Of a stretch of 60,000 nt of DNA, positions 10,201 to 20,000 are shown piece by piece; position 1 is the first letter of the stretch; the number at the start of each line of letters is the position of its first letter. A program made the position numbers and the translations under genes. Origin of the DNA: Nematostella vectensis (taxonomy: Eukaryota > Cnidaria > Anthozoa > Actiniaria > Edwardsiidae); NCBI RefSeq assembly GCF_932526225.1, contig NC_064035.1:16855969-16915968 (forward strand). Direction: 5' to 3'. The notes under the pieces are model-generated. The model had not been told where the DNA came from and did not search any database. It saw only the letters and a program-made list of their open reading frames with translations.

Positions 10201-12910
10201 AGGGGATGGAGCTATGCCAGCTGTAGATGACTGCAAATTCACATATGTCACTGATCCAAATGGGACTTCATTTACAAATGAAGATAGCTGCATTTGTATA
10301 CTCCCAGCTAAAGTTGAAGTCATCTGAGTAGTTGAGGGATGTCTACTGCTATCTACAAATGTTGAGTAAATACTACTAACTACAATCTCACTTGTTCTTT
10401 CAGTCCATGGAGACTTAAATGCACTTTTCCTAGCTGTTAAAGATGAGTAAGAATTGGAATTTCCAATCGCATCACTTGTTAATCTATTCACACTGGGTCT
10501 AGATGCAAAGGTTAGACTTGTGTCCACAATAGAAGCTGAAGAGGGCTCTAAGGTTATAATGGAAGGGATCACTTTATCTTCAACAGAAGAAACCTCTTCA
10601 GGGAGGGGTTCTGTATGATACTCAGTTGGTTGTGGTTCTGTTGGCTTATACTCTGTTGGGTCTTCTGCAACAGAAAATGTAGTAAAATCAATAAAACATG
10701 TCTCTCAAGCAATAAAACCTACATTCCATGCCTATGTACTCTTCATTAAAAACTCAGAAAATTATAATCAACTGATAAACATACACTCCCCTCGGGCTTG
10801 TGATCATCTTAGAAAAGAGCACTGATTAAGTTACATTGCCATTTGTATCTTCACCAAAATATGGCTTTGTTTACCAGCACCCATACACAAACATAAATAC
10901 CCTAATTGACAGTGCTGAATAACGTATGCGCATGCGCGTGTTCTGGCTAAAACAAAGGAAATCTTTGTGTTGAATCGTTCTAGTAAAGGTACGAAAGGCT
11001 GACTTCAGTCGCTGTTTTGACTAACTGTACAGCATTCAAACCACAATGTACAAAAGATGACAGATGTGTTTGATAATGAGGGAGTCATAAAAAAAATTAT
11101 AGCTTTATGTTTGATCTAGTCCCCTTAGCATTCGCCAAAATGTGACAGTTCGCCGGTAAAACGCCACCATTTCAAAACAAAAAGGCTGGTTTAACTGTGT
11201 GGTAACGAAACAAGTCTTGCGTTATTTAGCACTGCTATCCTGATCAACTAGACCTATGACCCATGACTATGGCATCCCCATAGAAATCCAGTCATCCAAA
11301 AACCTGGAAGGAAGGAGACTTCTTCTGTAATAAAAGTGGTAGGCAGGTAGGAAACACAGTCAGAGCACCAGGGAATATGTTTCAATGTTTCAATCAAGGT
11401 GATCAATCTTAACAACATAGCATTTTAGGATATTTTTTCAAACTCCATCTCTTATCAACTGTTGAACAAGCCTAAAGTCAGTGGAAGTTTGGAGGGTATA
11501 GAGGAACCACCCCACTTCATGGTAATGTATGTTTGAATAATAGCAAACTGTGAGCTGGGAGGAAATACCTAAGAGAAAATGGTAGGCAAAAATGCTCCTT
11601 CCCTGCACATACTGTATCATGGCTTTTGGGCTTATGGGCACAAAAGTTTGAGTATTGTGCAAGTCTACCACAGTGAATATTGCCAGCCTTTTGCATGGCC
11701 AAGAAGGGAGAGGGGAGCACAATGTATCTGCTATAAGATCTATACAATAGAATAATACTTTGATGACATCATCGCAACCCTCCCACCTTACCTTCGAACC
11801 AACAAAGACTTTTGGAATGTCTAATTTTCAGTTGAGGCTGAGCCGTTCTTATTTTTTGGACATTTTAAGGCTAAATATGTTCTTAACGATGTTCTTAAAG
11901 TTTAGTGTATATAACAATGATAATTAGGAAGAGAATTAAACTAATGATAAATAGCAATAATAAGGTTGTTACTATGAACACAATTCGATTAATCTGCATT
12001 TTAAAAACGCATCAGGACTAACAAAAAAAAATTCTGCTATCTCAGCCTCGGCATGATCTTAGCATGCTCTTAAAATTTGGTGAACTCTCAGCCTGTACGT
12101 TCTTACAAAAAAGTTCTTACATAAAAAAAGGGGGTGTATTTATTACAGTGCTACAACATTGTACAACATTGACACAGACCCTAATTGACACTGATTATCA
12201 CGTTAGAATCTTATAATAGCTATTTCTTGTTAAATGATTGACACGTTCTTTACTTTCAGCAAAGCAGGTAGGAGATTACTGAGTGGATTCCAACACTCTA
12301 AACTGCTAAACCTATGTTCACTGCGGGAGATTGCATTGTGTCGGATAAATATTTTGACAAAATAATACCATTTAAGCGAAAGGAAATGTATGCAATAAAG
12401 AACTTGGTAAGTCTAAAACATTTTTCACTTCGCAGGCATAGAAAAATAATCAAAAGGTAAACAACATGTGAGTTGAATAGGAAAATAGTTCGACCGAATG
12501 TGAAACCCTTGAAAGTGTGGTAAAGCAAATAATAGGGTACAAAATACCGTAAAGTGAAGGTGTATGATTTACACAAAGGTATAAGTATAAATTGCAGAAC
12601 AAGAGATCATTCCGAATGCTAGTTGACGCACGAATAGAACGTAACTGAATAATTATAATTTTGTTGACAGCTTTTAGCACGAAAGTGAAAGGCGTTCAAG
12701 TTGTAATAAGTTATTCATGGCGTCCTGAAGTACTCACGCTTAAACAATCATAACAATAAATATGTCTTGCTAGCTAAACGAATTAGCACTCAGCAGTAAT
12801 AGCACGGACACGAGATTCTTACCTGCGAAAGAAGAGACTACATGCAGAAAAATTAGGATCATCACTACGACAAGCCATGAAGGCAAATGAGCTCGCGAAG
12901 AAGCCAGCAT
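539..12910 (-). CDS. Mucin-like, multi-fibronectin type III protein, 13 exons seen, 3' end off the window
   Basis: Thirteen exons on the minus strand join in frame: 12823-12910, 8907-10664, 8250-8729, 7743-7849, 7484-7658, 7026-7319, 5940-6233, 4854-5144, 2574-2852, 1987-2178, 1431-1523, 1181-1287 and 539-713. Each internal edge has an AG acceptor and a GT donor, and all phases match, giving about 1444 residues. The order is signal peptide, Ser/Thr-rich region of about 585 residues, then eight fibronectin type III domains, each with the B-strand Trp and a Tyr-rich F strand. The product should enter the secretory pathway and is probably heavily O-glycosylated. No membrane segment or intracellular domain is seen, and the last exon ends in phase 1 at a donor, so the gene continues left. 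PTPRQ-like receptor phosphatases and other multi-FN3 adhesion proteins are possible relatives, but the missing 3' half decides this. The domain calls are firm; the family is not. Confidence 0.85.
1431..2178 (-). CDS. Exons 10 and 11: FN3 domain split by a phase-1 intron
   Basis: Exon 10 (1987-2178, 192 bp) reads VPGPAIIEQV through VRWQHPKKTNG to NISHL and ends at a GTATGC donor in phase 1. Exon 11 (1431-1523, 93 bp) resumes with PYSEYNISLSAS. Together they make a 95-codon FN3 domain. The intron position differs from the other two split domains. The 463-bp intron is filled by a degenerate ATTGCATRGAC repeat. Exon 10 is the least certain exon of this gene. Confidence 0.65.
1690..1970. repeat. 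Degenerate short-period repeat in an FN3-gene intron
   Basis: Loosely repeated ATTGCATRGAC-like words with a period near 11 bp, alternating with ATTGGTAT variants. Small open frames on both strands here result from the periodicity. Confidence 0.55.
2262..2312. repeat. Small inverted repeat (TATATATCTTGGTT hairpin)
   Basis: Arms TATATATCTTGGTT and AACCAAGATATATA flank a loop of about 20 bases in an intron of the FN3 gene. It may be a tiny foldback element; no function is claimed. Confidence 0.5.
2574..2852 (-). CDS. Exon 9: FN3 domain
   Basis: A 279-bp, phase 1-1 exon encodes a fibronectin type III domain with IQLIWLPPLDGEL and YTGYNITLRAVNKVGIGPA. The intron between this exon and exon 8 holds the 35-bp minisatellite. 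Confidence 0.85.
2951..4490. repeat. 35-bp minisatellite, about 44 copies, each unit with an inverted repeat
   Basis: A head-to-tail array with a strict 35-bp period fills most of the intron between FN3 exons 8 and 9. In each unit, TATGGTAT and ATACCATA are perfect inverted repeats around a 13-base spacer, and AACACCC occurs twice. Variants (GATGG/TATGG, CATACC/CGTACC/CACACC, CATAA/CATGA) recur in the same order in places, pointing to duplication of multi-unit blocks. There are no unique spacers. Confidence 0.95.
4854..5144 (-). CDS. Exon 8: FN3 domain
   Basis: A 291-bp, phase 1-1 exon encodes a fibronectin type III domain with VRVTWSKPLHPNG and SEYWFTVVAYNG. One NSS sequon is visible. The donor is GTAAGA. 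Open frame beyond the donor (to 4765) is intron. Confidence 0.85.
5321..5756. mobile_element. MITE-like foldback element flanked by TTAA, about 436 bp
   Basis: The left end reads TTAAGGGGTCGTCTACACTA. The right end, reverse-complemented, reads TTAACTTAGGGGCCGTCCAT, so the termini are inverted repeats with TTAA at both edges. Internally, CGGATTC and GGATCCAG words repeat in both orientations. It has no coding capacity. The TTAA edges would fit a piggyBac-type non-autonomous element, but the family is not proven. It lies in the intron between FN3 exons 7 and 8. Confidence 0.65.
5940..6233 (-). CDS. Exon 7: FN3 domain
   Basis: A 294-bp, phase 1-1 exon encodes a complete fibronectin type III domain with LVTWLPPEEKDWNGP and TVYYFTVQMVNIKGLGPPS, the pattern closest to the FN3 consensus in this gene. 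It ends LEDG, as exon 9 does. Confidence 0.85.
7026..7319 (-). CDS. Exon 6: FN3 domain
   Basis: A single 294-bp, phase 1-1 exon encodes a complete fibronectin type III domain (RLTWSAPEYPNG near the start, YARYLFRVLSCN near the end). The reading frame stays open past the donor into the intron, but the GTAGGA donor at 7025 and the phase match with exon 7 fix the end. Confidence 0.8.
7484..7849 (-). CDS. Exons 4 and 5: FN3 domain split by a phase-0 intron
   Basis: Exon 4 (7743-7849, 107 bp) carries the N-terminal half with VALQWNPP. Exon 5 (7484-7658, 175 bp) carries the C-terminal half with APYTVYTIRVAGV. The intron between them is short (84 bp) and phase 0. The same 107 + 175 bp split occurs in the last domain of the window (1181-1287 and 539-713), so the two domains probably share a recent origin. 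Confidence 0.8.
8250..8729 (-). CDS. Exon 3: first FN3 domain, with a long insertion
   Basis: A 480-bp exon with phase 1 ends encodes one fibronectin type III domain: the B strand has YVTWQPPPP and the F strand WTWYEVTVQV. It is about 60 residues longer than its sister domains because a Ser/Thr/Pro-rich loop lies in the middle. The frame is continuous with exons 2 and 4. Confidence 0.8.
8907..10664 (-). CDS. Exon 2 of the FN3/mucin gene: Ser/Thr-rich mucin-like region
   Basis: One long exon of 1758 bp, phase 1 at both ends, encodes about 586 residues dominated by Ser and Thr. It starts with an acidic, Pro-rich stretch containing repeated PTEY motifs. Between about 9700 and 10045 there are four tandem copies of an 81-bp unit (27 residues, motif TNQQTSTSSSSKIISTI). 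This composition is typical of an O-glycosylated extracellular stalk. There is no cysteine pattern suggesting a folded domain. The antisense strand is also open over the repeats, because an 81-bp period keeps frames open. Confidence 0.8.
10905..11215 (-). repeat. Dispersed repeat H, copy 1
   Basis: About 310 bp closely matches the reverse complement of 33140-33435. Shared words include TTCGCCGGTAAAACG, GAGGGAGTCATAAA and CTGACTTCAGTCGCTGTTTT. It lies in intron 1 of the FN3 gene and has no open frame of note. Confidence 0.75.
11817..12135 (-). mobile_element. Dispersed repeat G, copy 1 (MITE-like)
   Basis: A reverse-orientation copy of a family also present at 36311-36595 and 37040-37320. Ends resemble GTAAGAACGT...GGCTGAG and its inverted partner CTCAGCC...ACGTTCTTAC. 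The core contains GCATTTTAAAACGCAT-like and AATAACAACCT words. It has no coding capacity and lies in intron 1 of the FN3 gene. Confidence 0.65.
12823..12910 (-). CDS. Exon 1 of the FN3/mucin gene: signal peptide
   Basis: The exon starts at an ATG at 12910 and ends in phase 1 at a GTAAGA donor. It encodes about 29 residues with a hydrophobic core (LVVVMILIFLHVV) followed by SSFA, a typical signal peptide. An upstream in-frame TTG reading exists but has no ATG. The next exon at 10664 restores the frame exactly. Confidence 0.75.
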
Positions 12911-13590
12911 CCCACAGTCGTTATTTGTTGTTGAAATTCTTACACTGGCCAAAGGGCCGATCTCTTGAGTCGTGGCTTTTTAGAGACTTGCATTTGTCGA
13001 TGCCAGCGACATATATGAGCTTGTTGCTCTGTTAAACTTGGTACAGTTTTGTCAGTTTGCAAGATGTGACATCTCGCAGTGGTAAAGTTCAAACAGGAAG
13101 TGGGTACCAGGCCCAAGCCATGGGAGGCTGTCATGGTTGCTTCCGGTCACACTGAGTTGTGCCTTTTCGTGTTGATCAGCTTTGATAAAAATATCGAAAG
13201 GTACCGGGAGGGAGGGAACTGATAAAAATGTCGTAGCCGTCTCTGTCCCCAAAGTTTCATAATGAAGCTCATTGGACATTTTACTTTTTAAAAATACTGT
13301 TAAACAAACTTCATTAACACGATTTTTTCAAATATTTTTATTGAATATATAGATGAGTTGGGTCAGGATCAAACTATATCAGTTTTGGCAAAACACAAGG
13401 GGCGGTTGGCTTCTCTAGGCTTCTGAACAAGATAACCAAATATATGGTATCTGTTTAATGCTATTTTGCGTTTGAATATATATTTTTTTACCAACAGCTT
13501 TTGCTTCTTTTTAATTGGAGAGTAGGGGGAAAGGGGTATATCATGGTTTTGAAGGAAAAAAAGGAAAACGCAAGAGTGCTCGCCTTATAG
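12911..13590. other. 5' flank of the FN3 gene
   Basis: This stretch lies upstream of the signal-peptide exon and presumably contains the 5' UTR and promoter of the minus-strand gene. No TATA box or conserved element stood out. Confidence 0.35.
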
Positions 13591-13591
13591 C

Positions 13592-13897
13592 CGATTTCGA
13601 TGAATCGCGACGCCGCATTTTCAATACATCGATTTGTTTTTGTCTTTTGGGATTTTCTGTTCCGCCAGTCAAATTTTTCTTTTAGCCAATCATATTCGTG
13701 CCATCTCTCGCCTAGTGCAGTTGCCTGGCTTTCTGTGTCGCGACACTGTCTGGTTTTCTTCCAGAGGATAGCCATGGAAGTGCACAAAGCAAAACTCTGA
13801 TTGGCTCATAGAGTTTTACTGACGGAAACAGAAAATCCCAAAAGCCAAAAAGAAATCGATTTTTTGAAAACGCGGCGTCGCGTACATCGAAATCGAA
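13592..13897. mobile_element. Foldback MITE with about 80-bp terminal inverted repeats
   Basis: The left arm (13592-13672) and right arm (13818-13897) are inverted copies sharing CGCGACGCCGC, ATCGATTT and GGGATTTTCTGT. The unique centre is about 145 bp. The right edge runs into a short CGAAAT repeat. It has no transposase, so it is read as non-autonomous. Confidence 0.75.
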
Positions 13898-14029
13898 ATC
13901 GAAATCGAAAATAATTAGAGACGGACTGGTTGTCTCCGATTCGATTACGGCTTTTTAAGTTGAAGCCTCAAGGAATGATATAGACGGTGTTCCCCACAAT
14001 ACCCCCTTTGTATGCAAGCAAGTGATGAA

Positions 14030-17000
14030 ACAGAGATGGTTAAGTGCGCATTCGTCAGAGATGGTTAAGTGTGTATTCGTCAGAGATGGTTAAGTGCGTA
14101 TTCGTCAGAGATGGCTAAATGTGTATTCGTCAGAGATGGCTAAGTGTGTATTCGTCGGAAATGGTTAAGTGTGTATTCATCAGAGATGGTTAAGTGCGCA
14201 TTCGTCAGAGATGGTTAAGTGCGCATTCGTCAGAGATGGTTAAGTGCGTATTCGTCAGAGATGGCTAAGTGTGTATTCGACGGAAATGGTTAAGTGTGTA
14301 TTCGTCAGAGATGGTAAAGTGCGCATTCGTCAGAGATGGTTAAGTGTGTATTCGACAAAGATGGTTAAGTGCGTATTCGTCAGAGATGGTTAAGTGTGTA
14401 TTCGTCAGAGATGGTTAAGTGTGTATTCGTCAGAGATGGCTAAGTGCGCATTCGTCAGAGATGGTTAAGTGCCCATTCGTCAGAGATGGTTAAGTGCGTA
14501 TTCGTCAGAGATGGCTAAGTGTGTATTCGTCAGAGATGGCTAAGTGTGTATTCGTCAGAGATGTTAAGTGCGCATTCGTCAGAGATGGTTAAGTGCGTAT
14601 TCGTCAGAGATGGCTAAGTGCGTATTCGTCAGAGATGGCTAAGTGCGTATTCGTCAGAGATGGCTAAGTTTTTTTCGACAGAGATGCTAAGTGTGCATTC
14701 GTCAGAGATGGTTAAGTGCGCATTCGTCAGAGATGGTTAAGTGTGTATTCGTCAGAGATGGTTAAGTGTGCATTCGTCAGATATGGTTAAAAGTGTATTC
14801 GTCAGAGATGGTTAAGTGTGTATTCGACAGAGATGGTTAAGTGTGTATTCGTCAGAGATGGCTAAGTGCGCATTCGTCAGAGATGGTTAAGTGCGTATTC
14901 GTCGGAGATGGTTAAGTGCGCATTAGCCAGAGATGGCTAAGTGCGCATTCGCCAGAGATGGCTAAGTGCGTATTCGTCAGAGATTGCTAAGTGCGCATTC
15001 GTCAGAGATTGTTAAGTGCGCATTCGTCAGAGATGGTTCAGTGCGTATTCGTTAGAGATGGCTAAGTGTGTATTCGTCAGAGATGGCAAAGTGTGTATTC
15101 GTCAGAGATGGTTAAGTGTGTATTTGGCAGGGATGGTTAAGTGCGTATTCGACAGAGATGCTAAGTGTGTATTCGTCAGAGATGGTTAAGTGCGTATTCG
15201 TCAGAGATGGTTAAGTGTGTATTCGTCAGAGATGGTTAAGTGTGTATTCGTCAGAGATGGTTAAGCATATTCGTCAGAGATGGCTAAGTTCGCATTCGTC
15301 AGAAATGGTTAAGTGCGCATCGTCAGAGATGGTTAAGTGAGTATTCGTCAGAGATGGCTAAGTGTGTATTCGTCAGAGATGGTTAAGTGCGCATTCGACA
15401 GAGATGGTTAAGTGTGTATTCGACAGAGATGGTTAAGTGCGTATTCGTCAGAGATGGTTAAGTGTGTATTCGTCAGAGATGGTTAAGTGTGTATTCGTCA
15501 GAGATGGTTAAGTGTGTATTCGTCAGAGATGGTTAAGTATGTATTCGTTAGAGATGGTTAAGCATATTCGTCAGAGATGGTTAAGTATGTATCCGACAGA
15601 GATGGTTAAGCATATTCGTCAGATATGGTTAAGTATGTATTCGACAGAGATGGTTAAGCATATTCGTCAGAGATGGTTAAGTGTGCATTCGTCAGAGATG
15701 GTTAAGTACGCATTCGACAGAGATGGTTAAGTGTGTATTCGTCAGAGATGGTTAAGTGTGCATTCGTCAGAGATAGTTAAGTGCGCATTCGACAGAGATG
15801 GTTAAGTGTGTATTCGACAGAGATGGTTAAGTGCGTATTCGTCAGAGATGGCTAGTGCGCATTCGTCAGAGATGGTTAAGTGCGCATTCGTCAGAGATGG
15901 CTAAGTGTGTATTCGTCAGAGATGGCTAAGTTTTTTCGACAGAGATGCTAAATGTGCATTCGTCAGAGATGGTTAAGTGCGCATTCGTCAGAGATGGTTA
16001 AGTGCGCATTCGTCAGAGATGGTTAAGTGTGTATTCGTCAGAGATGGTTAAGTGTGTATTCGTCAGAGATGGTTAAGTGTGTATTCGTCAGAGATGGTTA
16101 AGTATGTATTCGTTAGAGATGGTTAAGCATATTCGTCAGAGATGGTTAAGTATGTATCCGACAGAGATGGTTAAGCATATTCGTCAGATATGGTTAAGTA
16201 TGTATTCGACAGAGATGGTTAAGCATATTCGTCAGAGATGGTTAAGTGTGCATTCGTCAGAGATGGTTAAGTACGCATTCGACAGAGATGGTTAAGTGTG
16301 TATTCGTCAGAAGATGGTTAAGTGTGCATTCGTCAGAGATAGTTAAGTGCGCATTCGACAGAGATGGTTAAGTGTGTATTCGACAGAGATAGTTAAGTGC
16401 GTATTCGTCAGAGATGGCTAGTGCGCATTCGTCAGAGATGGTTAAGTGCGCATTCGTCAGAGATGGCTAAGTGTGTATTCGTCAGAGATGGCTAAGTTTT
16501 TTCGACAGAGATGCTAAGTGTGCATTCGTCAGAGATGGTTAAGTGCGCATTCGTCAGAGATGGTTAAGTGCGCATTCGTCAGAGATGGTTAAGTGTGTAT
16601 TCGTCAGAGATGGTTAAGTGTGTATTCGTCAGAGATGGTTAAGTGTGTATTCGTCAGAGATGGTTAAGTATGTATTCGTTAGAGATGGTTAAGCATATTC
16701 GTCAGAGATGGTTAAGTATGTATCCGACAGAGATAGTTAAGAATATTCGTCAGAGATGGTTAAGTATGTATTCGACAGAGATGGTTAAGCATATTCGTCA
16801 GAGATGGTTAAGTGTGCATTCGTCAGAGATAGTTAAGTACGCATTCGACAGAGATGGTTAAGTGTGTATTCGTCAGAGATGGTTAAGTGTGCATTCGTCA
16901 GAGATGGTTAAGTGCGCATTCGACAGAGATGGTTAAGTGTGTATTCGTCAGAGATGGCTAAATGCGCATTCGTCAGAGATGGTTAAGTGCGTATTCGTCA

Positions 17001-20000
17001 GAGATGGCTAAGTGTGTATTCGTCAGAGATGGCTAAGTGCGCATTCGTCAGAGATGGTTAAGTGTGTATTCGACAGAGATGGTTAAGTGCGTATTCGTCA
17101 GAGATGGCTAAGTGCGCATTCGTCAGAGATGGCTAAGTGCGTATTCGTCAGAGATGGCTAAGTGTGTATTCGTCAGAGATGTCTAAGTGTGTATTCGTCA
17201 GAGATGGCTAAGTGCGCATTCACCAGAGATGGCTAAGTGCGTATTCGTCAGAGATGGTATGTGCGCATTCGTCAGAGATGGTTAAGTGTGAATTCGACAG
17301 AGATCGTTAAGCATATTCGTCAGAGATGGTTAAGTGTGCATTCGTCAGAGATGGTTAAGTGCGCATTCGTCAGAGATGGTTAAGTGTCAATTCGACAGAG
17401 ATGGTTAAGTGTGTATCCGACAGAGATGGTTGAGAATATTCGTCAGAGATGGTTAAGTATGTATCCGACAGAGATGGTTGAGAATATTCGTCAGAGATGG
17501 TTAAGTATGTATTCGACAGAGATGGTTAAGCATATTAGTCAGAGATGGTTAAGTGTGCATTCGTCAGAGATGGTTAAGTACGCATTCGACAGAGATGGTT
17601 AAGTGTGTATTCGTCAGTGATGGTTAAGTGTGCATTCGTCAGAGATGGTTAAGTGCGCATTCGACAGAGATGGTTAAGTGTGTATTCGTCAGAGATGGTC
17701 AAGTGCGTATTTGTCAGAGATGGCTAAGTGCGTATTCGTCAGAGATGGCTAAGTGCGTATTCGTCAGAGATGGTTAAGTGTGTATTCGACAGAGATGCTA
17801 AGTGTGCATTCGTCAGAGATGGTTAAGTGCGCATCCGTCAGAGATGGTTAAGTGTGCATTCGTCAGAGATGGTTAAGTGCGCATTCGTCAGAGATGGCTA
17901 AGTGCGCATTCGTCAGATATGGTTAAGTGTGTATTTGTCAGAGATGGCAAAGTGTGTATTCGTCAGAGATGGTTAAGTGCGCATTCATCGGAGATGGTTA
18001 AGTGTGTATTCGACAGAGATGGTTAAGTGCGTATTCGACAGAGATGCTAAGTGTGTATTCGTCAGAGATGGTTAAGTGCGTATTCGTCAGAGATGGTTAA
18101 GTGTACATTCGTCAGAGATGGTTAAGAATATTCGTCAGAGATGGTTAAGTGTGTATTCGTCAGAGATGGTTAAGTGTGCATTCGTCAGAGATGGTTAACT
18201 GCGCATTCGTAAGAGATGGTTAAGTGTGAATTCGACAGAGATGGTTAAGCATATTCGTCAAAGATGGCTAAATGTGTATTCGTCAGAGATGGCTAAGTGT
18301 GTATTCGTCAGAGATGGTTAAGTGCGCATTCGTCAGAGATGGCTAAGTTTTTTCGACAGAGATGCTAAGTGTCAATTCGACAGAGATGGTTAAGTGTGTA
18401 TTCGTCAGAAATGGTTAAGTGTGTATTCGTCAGAGATGGTTAAGTATGTATTCGTTAGAGATGGTTAAGCATATTCGTCAGAGATGGTTAAGTATGTATC
18501 CGACAGAGATGGTTGAGAATATTCGTCAGAGATGGTTAAGTATGTATCCGACAGAGATGGTTGAGAATATTCGTCAGAGATGGTTAAGTATGTATTCGAC
18601 AGAGATGGTTAAGCATATTAGTCAGAGATGGTTAAGTGTGCATTCGTCAGAGATGGTTAAGTACGCATTCGACAGAGATGGTTAAGTGTGTATTCGTCAG
18701 TGATGGTTAAGTGTGCATTCGTCAGAGATGGTTAAGTGCGCATTCGACAGAGATGGTTAAGTGTGTATTCGTCAGAGATGGTCAAGTGCGTATTTGTCAG
18801 AGATGGCTAAGTGCGTATTCGTCAGAGATGGCTAAGTGCGTATTCGTCAGAGATGGTTAAGTGTGTATTCGACAGAGATGCTAAGTGTGCATTCGTCAGA
18901 GATGGTTAAGTGCGCATCCGTCAGAGATGGTTAAGTGTGCATTCGTCAGAGATGGTTAAGTGCGCATTCGTCAGAGATGGCTAAGTGCGCATTCGTCAGA
19001 TATGGTTAAGTGTGTATTTGTCAGAGATGGCAAAGTGTGTATTCGTCAGAGATGGTTAAGTGCGCATTCATCGGAGATGGTTAAGTGTGTATTCGACAGA
19101 GATGGTTAAGTGCGTATTCGACAGAGATGCTAAGTGTGTATTCGTCAGAGATGGTTAAGTGCGTATTCGTCAGAGATGGTTAAGTGTACATTCGTCAGAG
19201 ATGGTTAAGAATATTCGTCAGAGATGGTTAAGTGTGTATTCGTCAGAGATGGTTAAGTGTGCATTCGTCAGAGATGGTTAACTGCGCATTCGTAAGAGAT
19301 GGTTAAGTGTGAATTCGACAGAGATGGTTAAGCATATTCGTCAAAGATGGCTAAATGTGTATTCGTCAGAGATGGCTAAGTGTGTATTCGTCAGAGATGG
19401 TTAAGTGCGCATTCGTCAGAGATGGCTAAGTTTTTTCGACAGAGATGCTAAGTGTGCATTCGTCAGAGATGGTTAAGTGCGCATTCGTCAGAGATGGTTA
19501 AGTGTGTATTCGTCAGAGATGGTTAAGTGTGCATTCGTCAGATATGGTTAAGTGTGTATTCGTCAGAGATGGTTAAGTGCGCATTCGTCAGAGATGGTTA
19601 AGTGTGTATTCGACAGAGATGGTTAAGTGCGTATTCGTCAGAGATGGTTAAGTGTGTATTCGTCAGAGATGGTTAAGTGTGTATTCGTCAGAGATGGTTA
19701 AGTATGTATCCGACAGAGATGGTTAAGCATATTCGTCAGAGATGGTTAAGTATGTATTCGACAGAGATGGTTAAGCATATTCGTCAGAGATGGTTAAGTA
19801 TGTATTCGACAGAGATGGTTAAGCATATTCGTCAGAGATGGTTAAGTGTGCATTCGTCAGAGATGGTTAAGTACGCATTCGACAGAGATGGTTAAGTGTG
19901 TATTCGTCAGAGATGGTTAAGTGTGCATTCGTCAGAGATAGTTAAGTGCGCATTCGACAGAGATGGTTAAGTGTGTATTCGACAGAGATAGTTAAGTGCG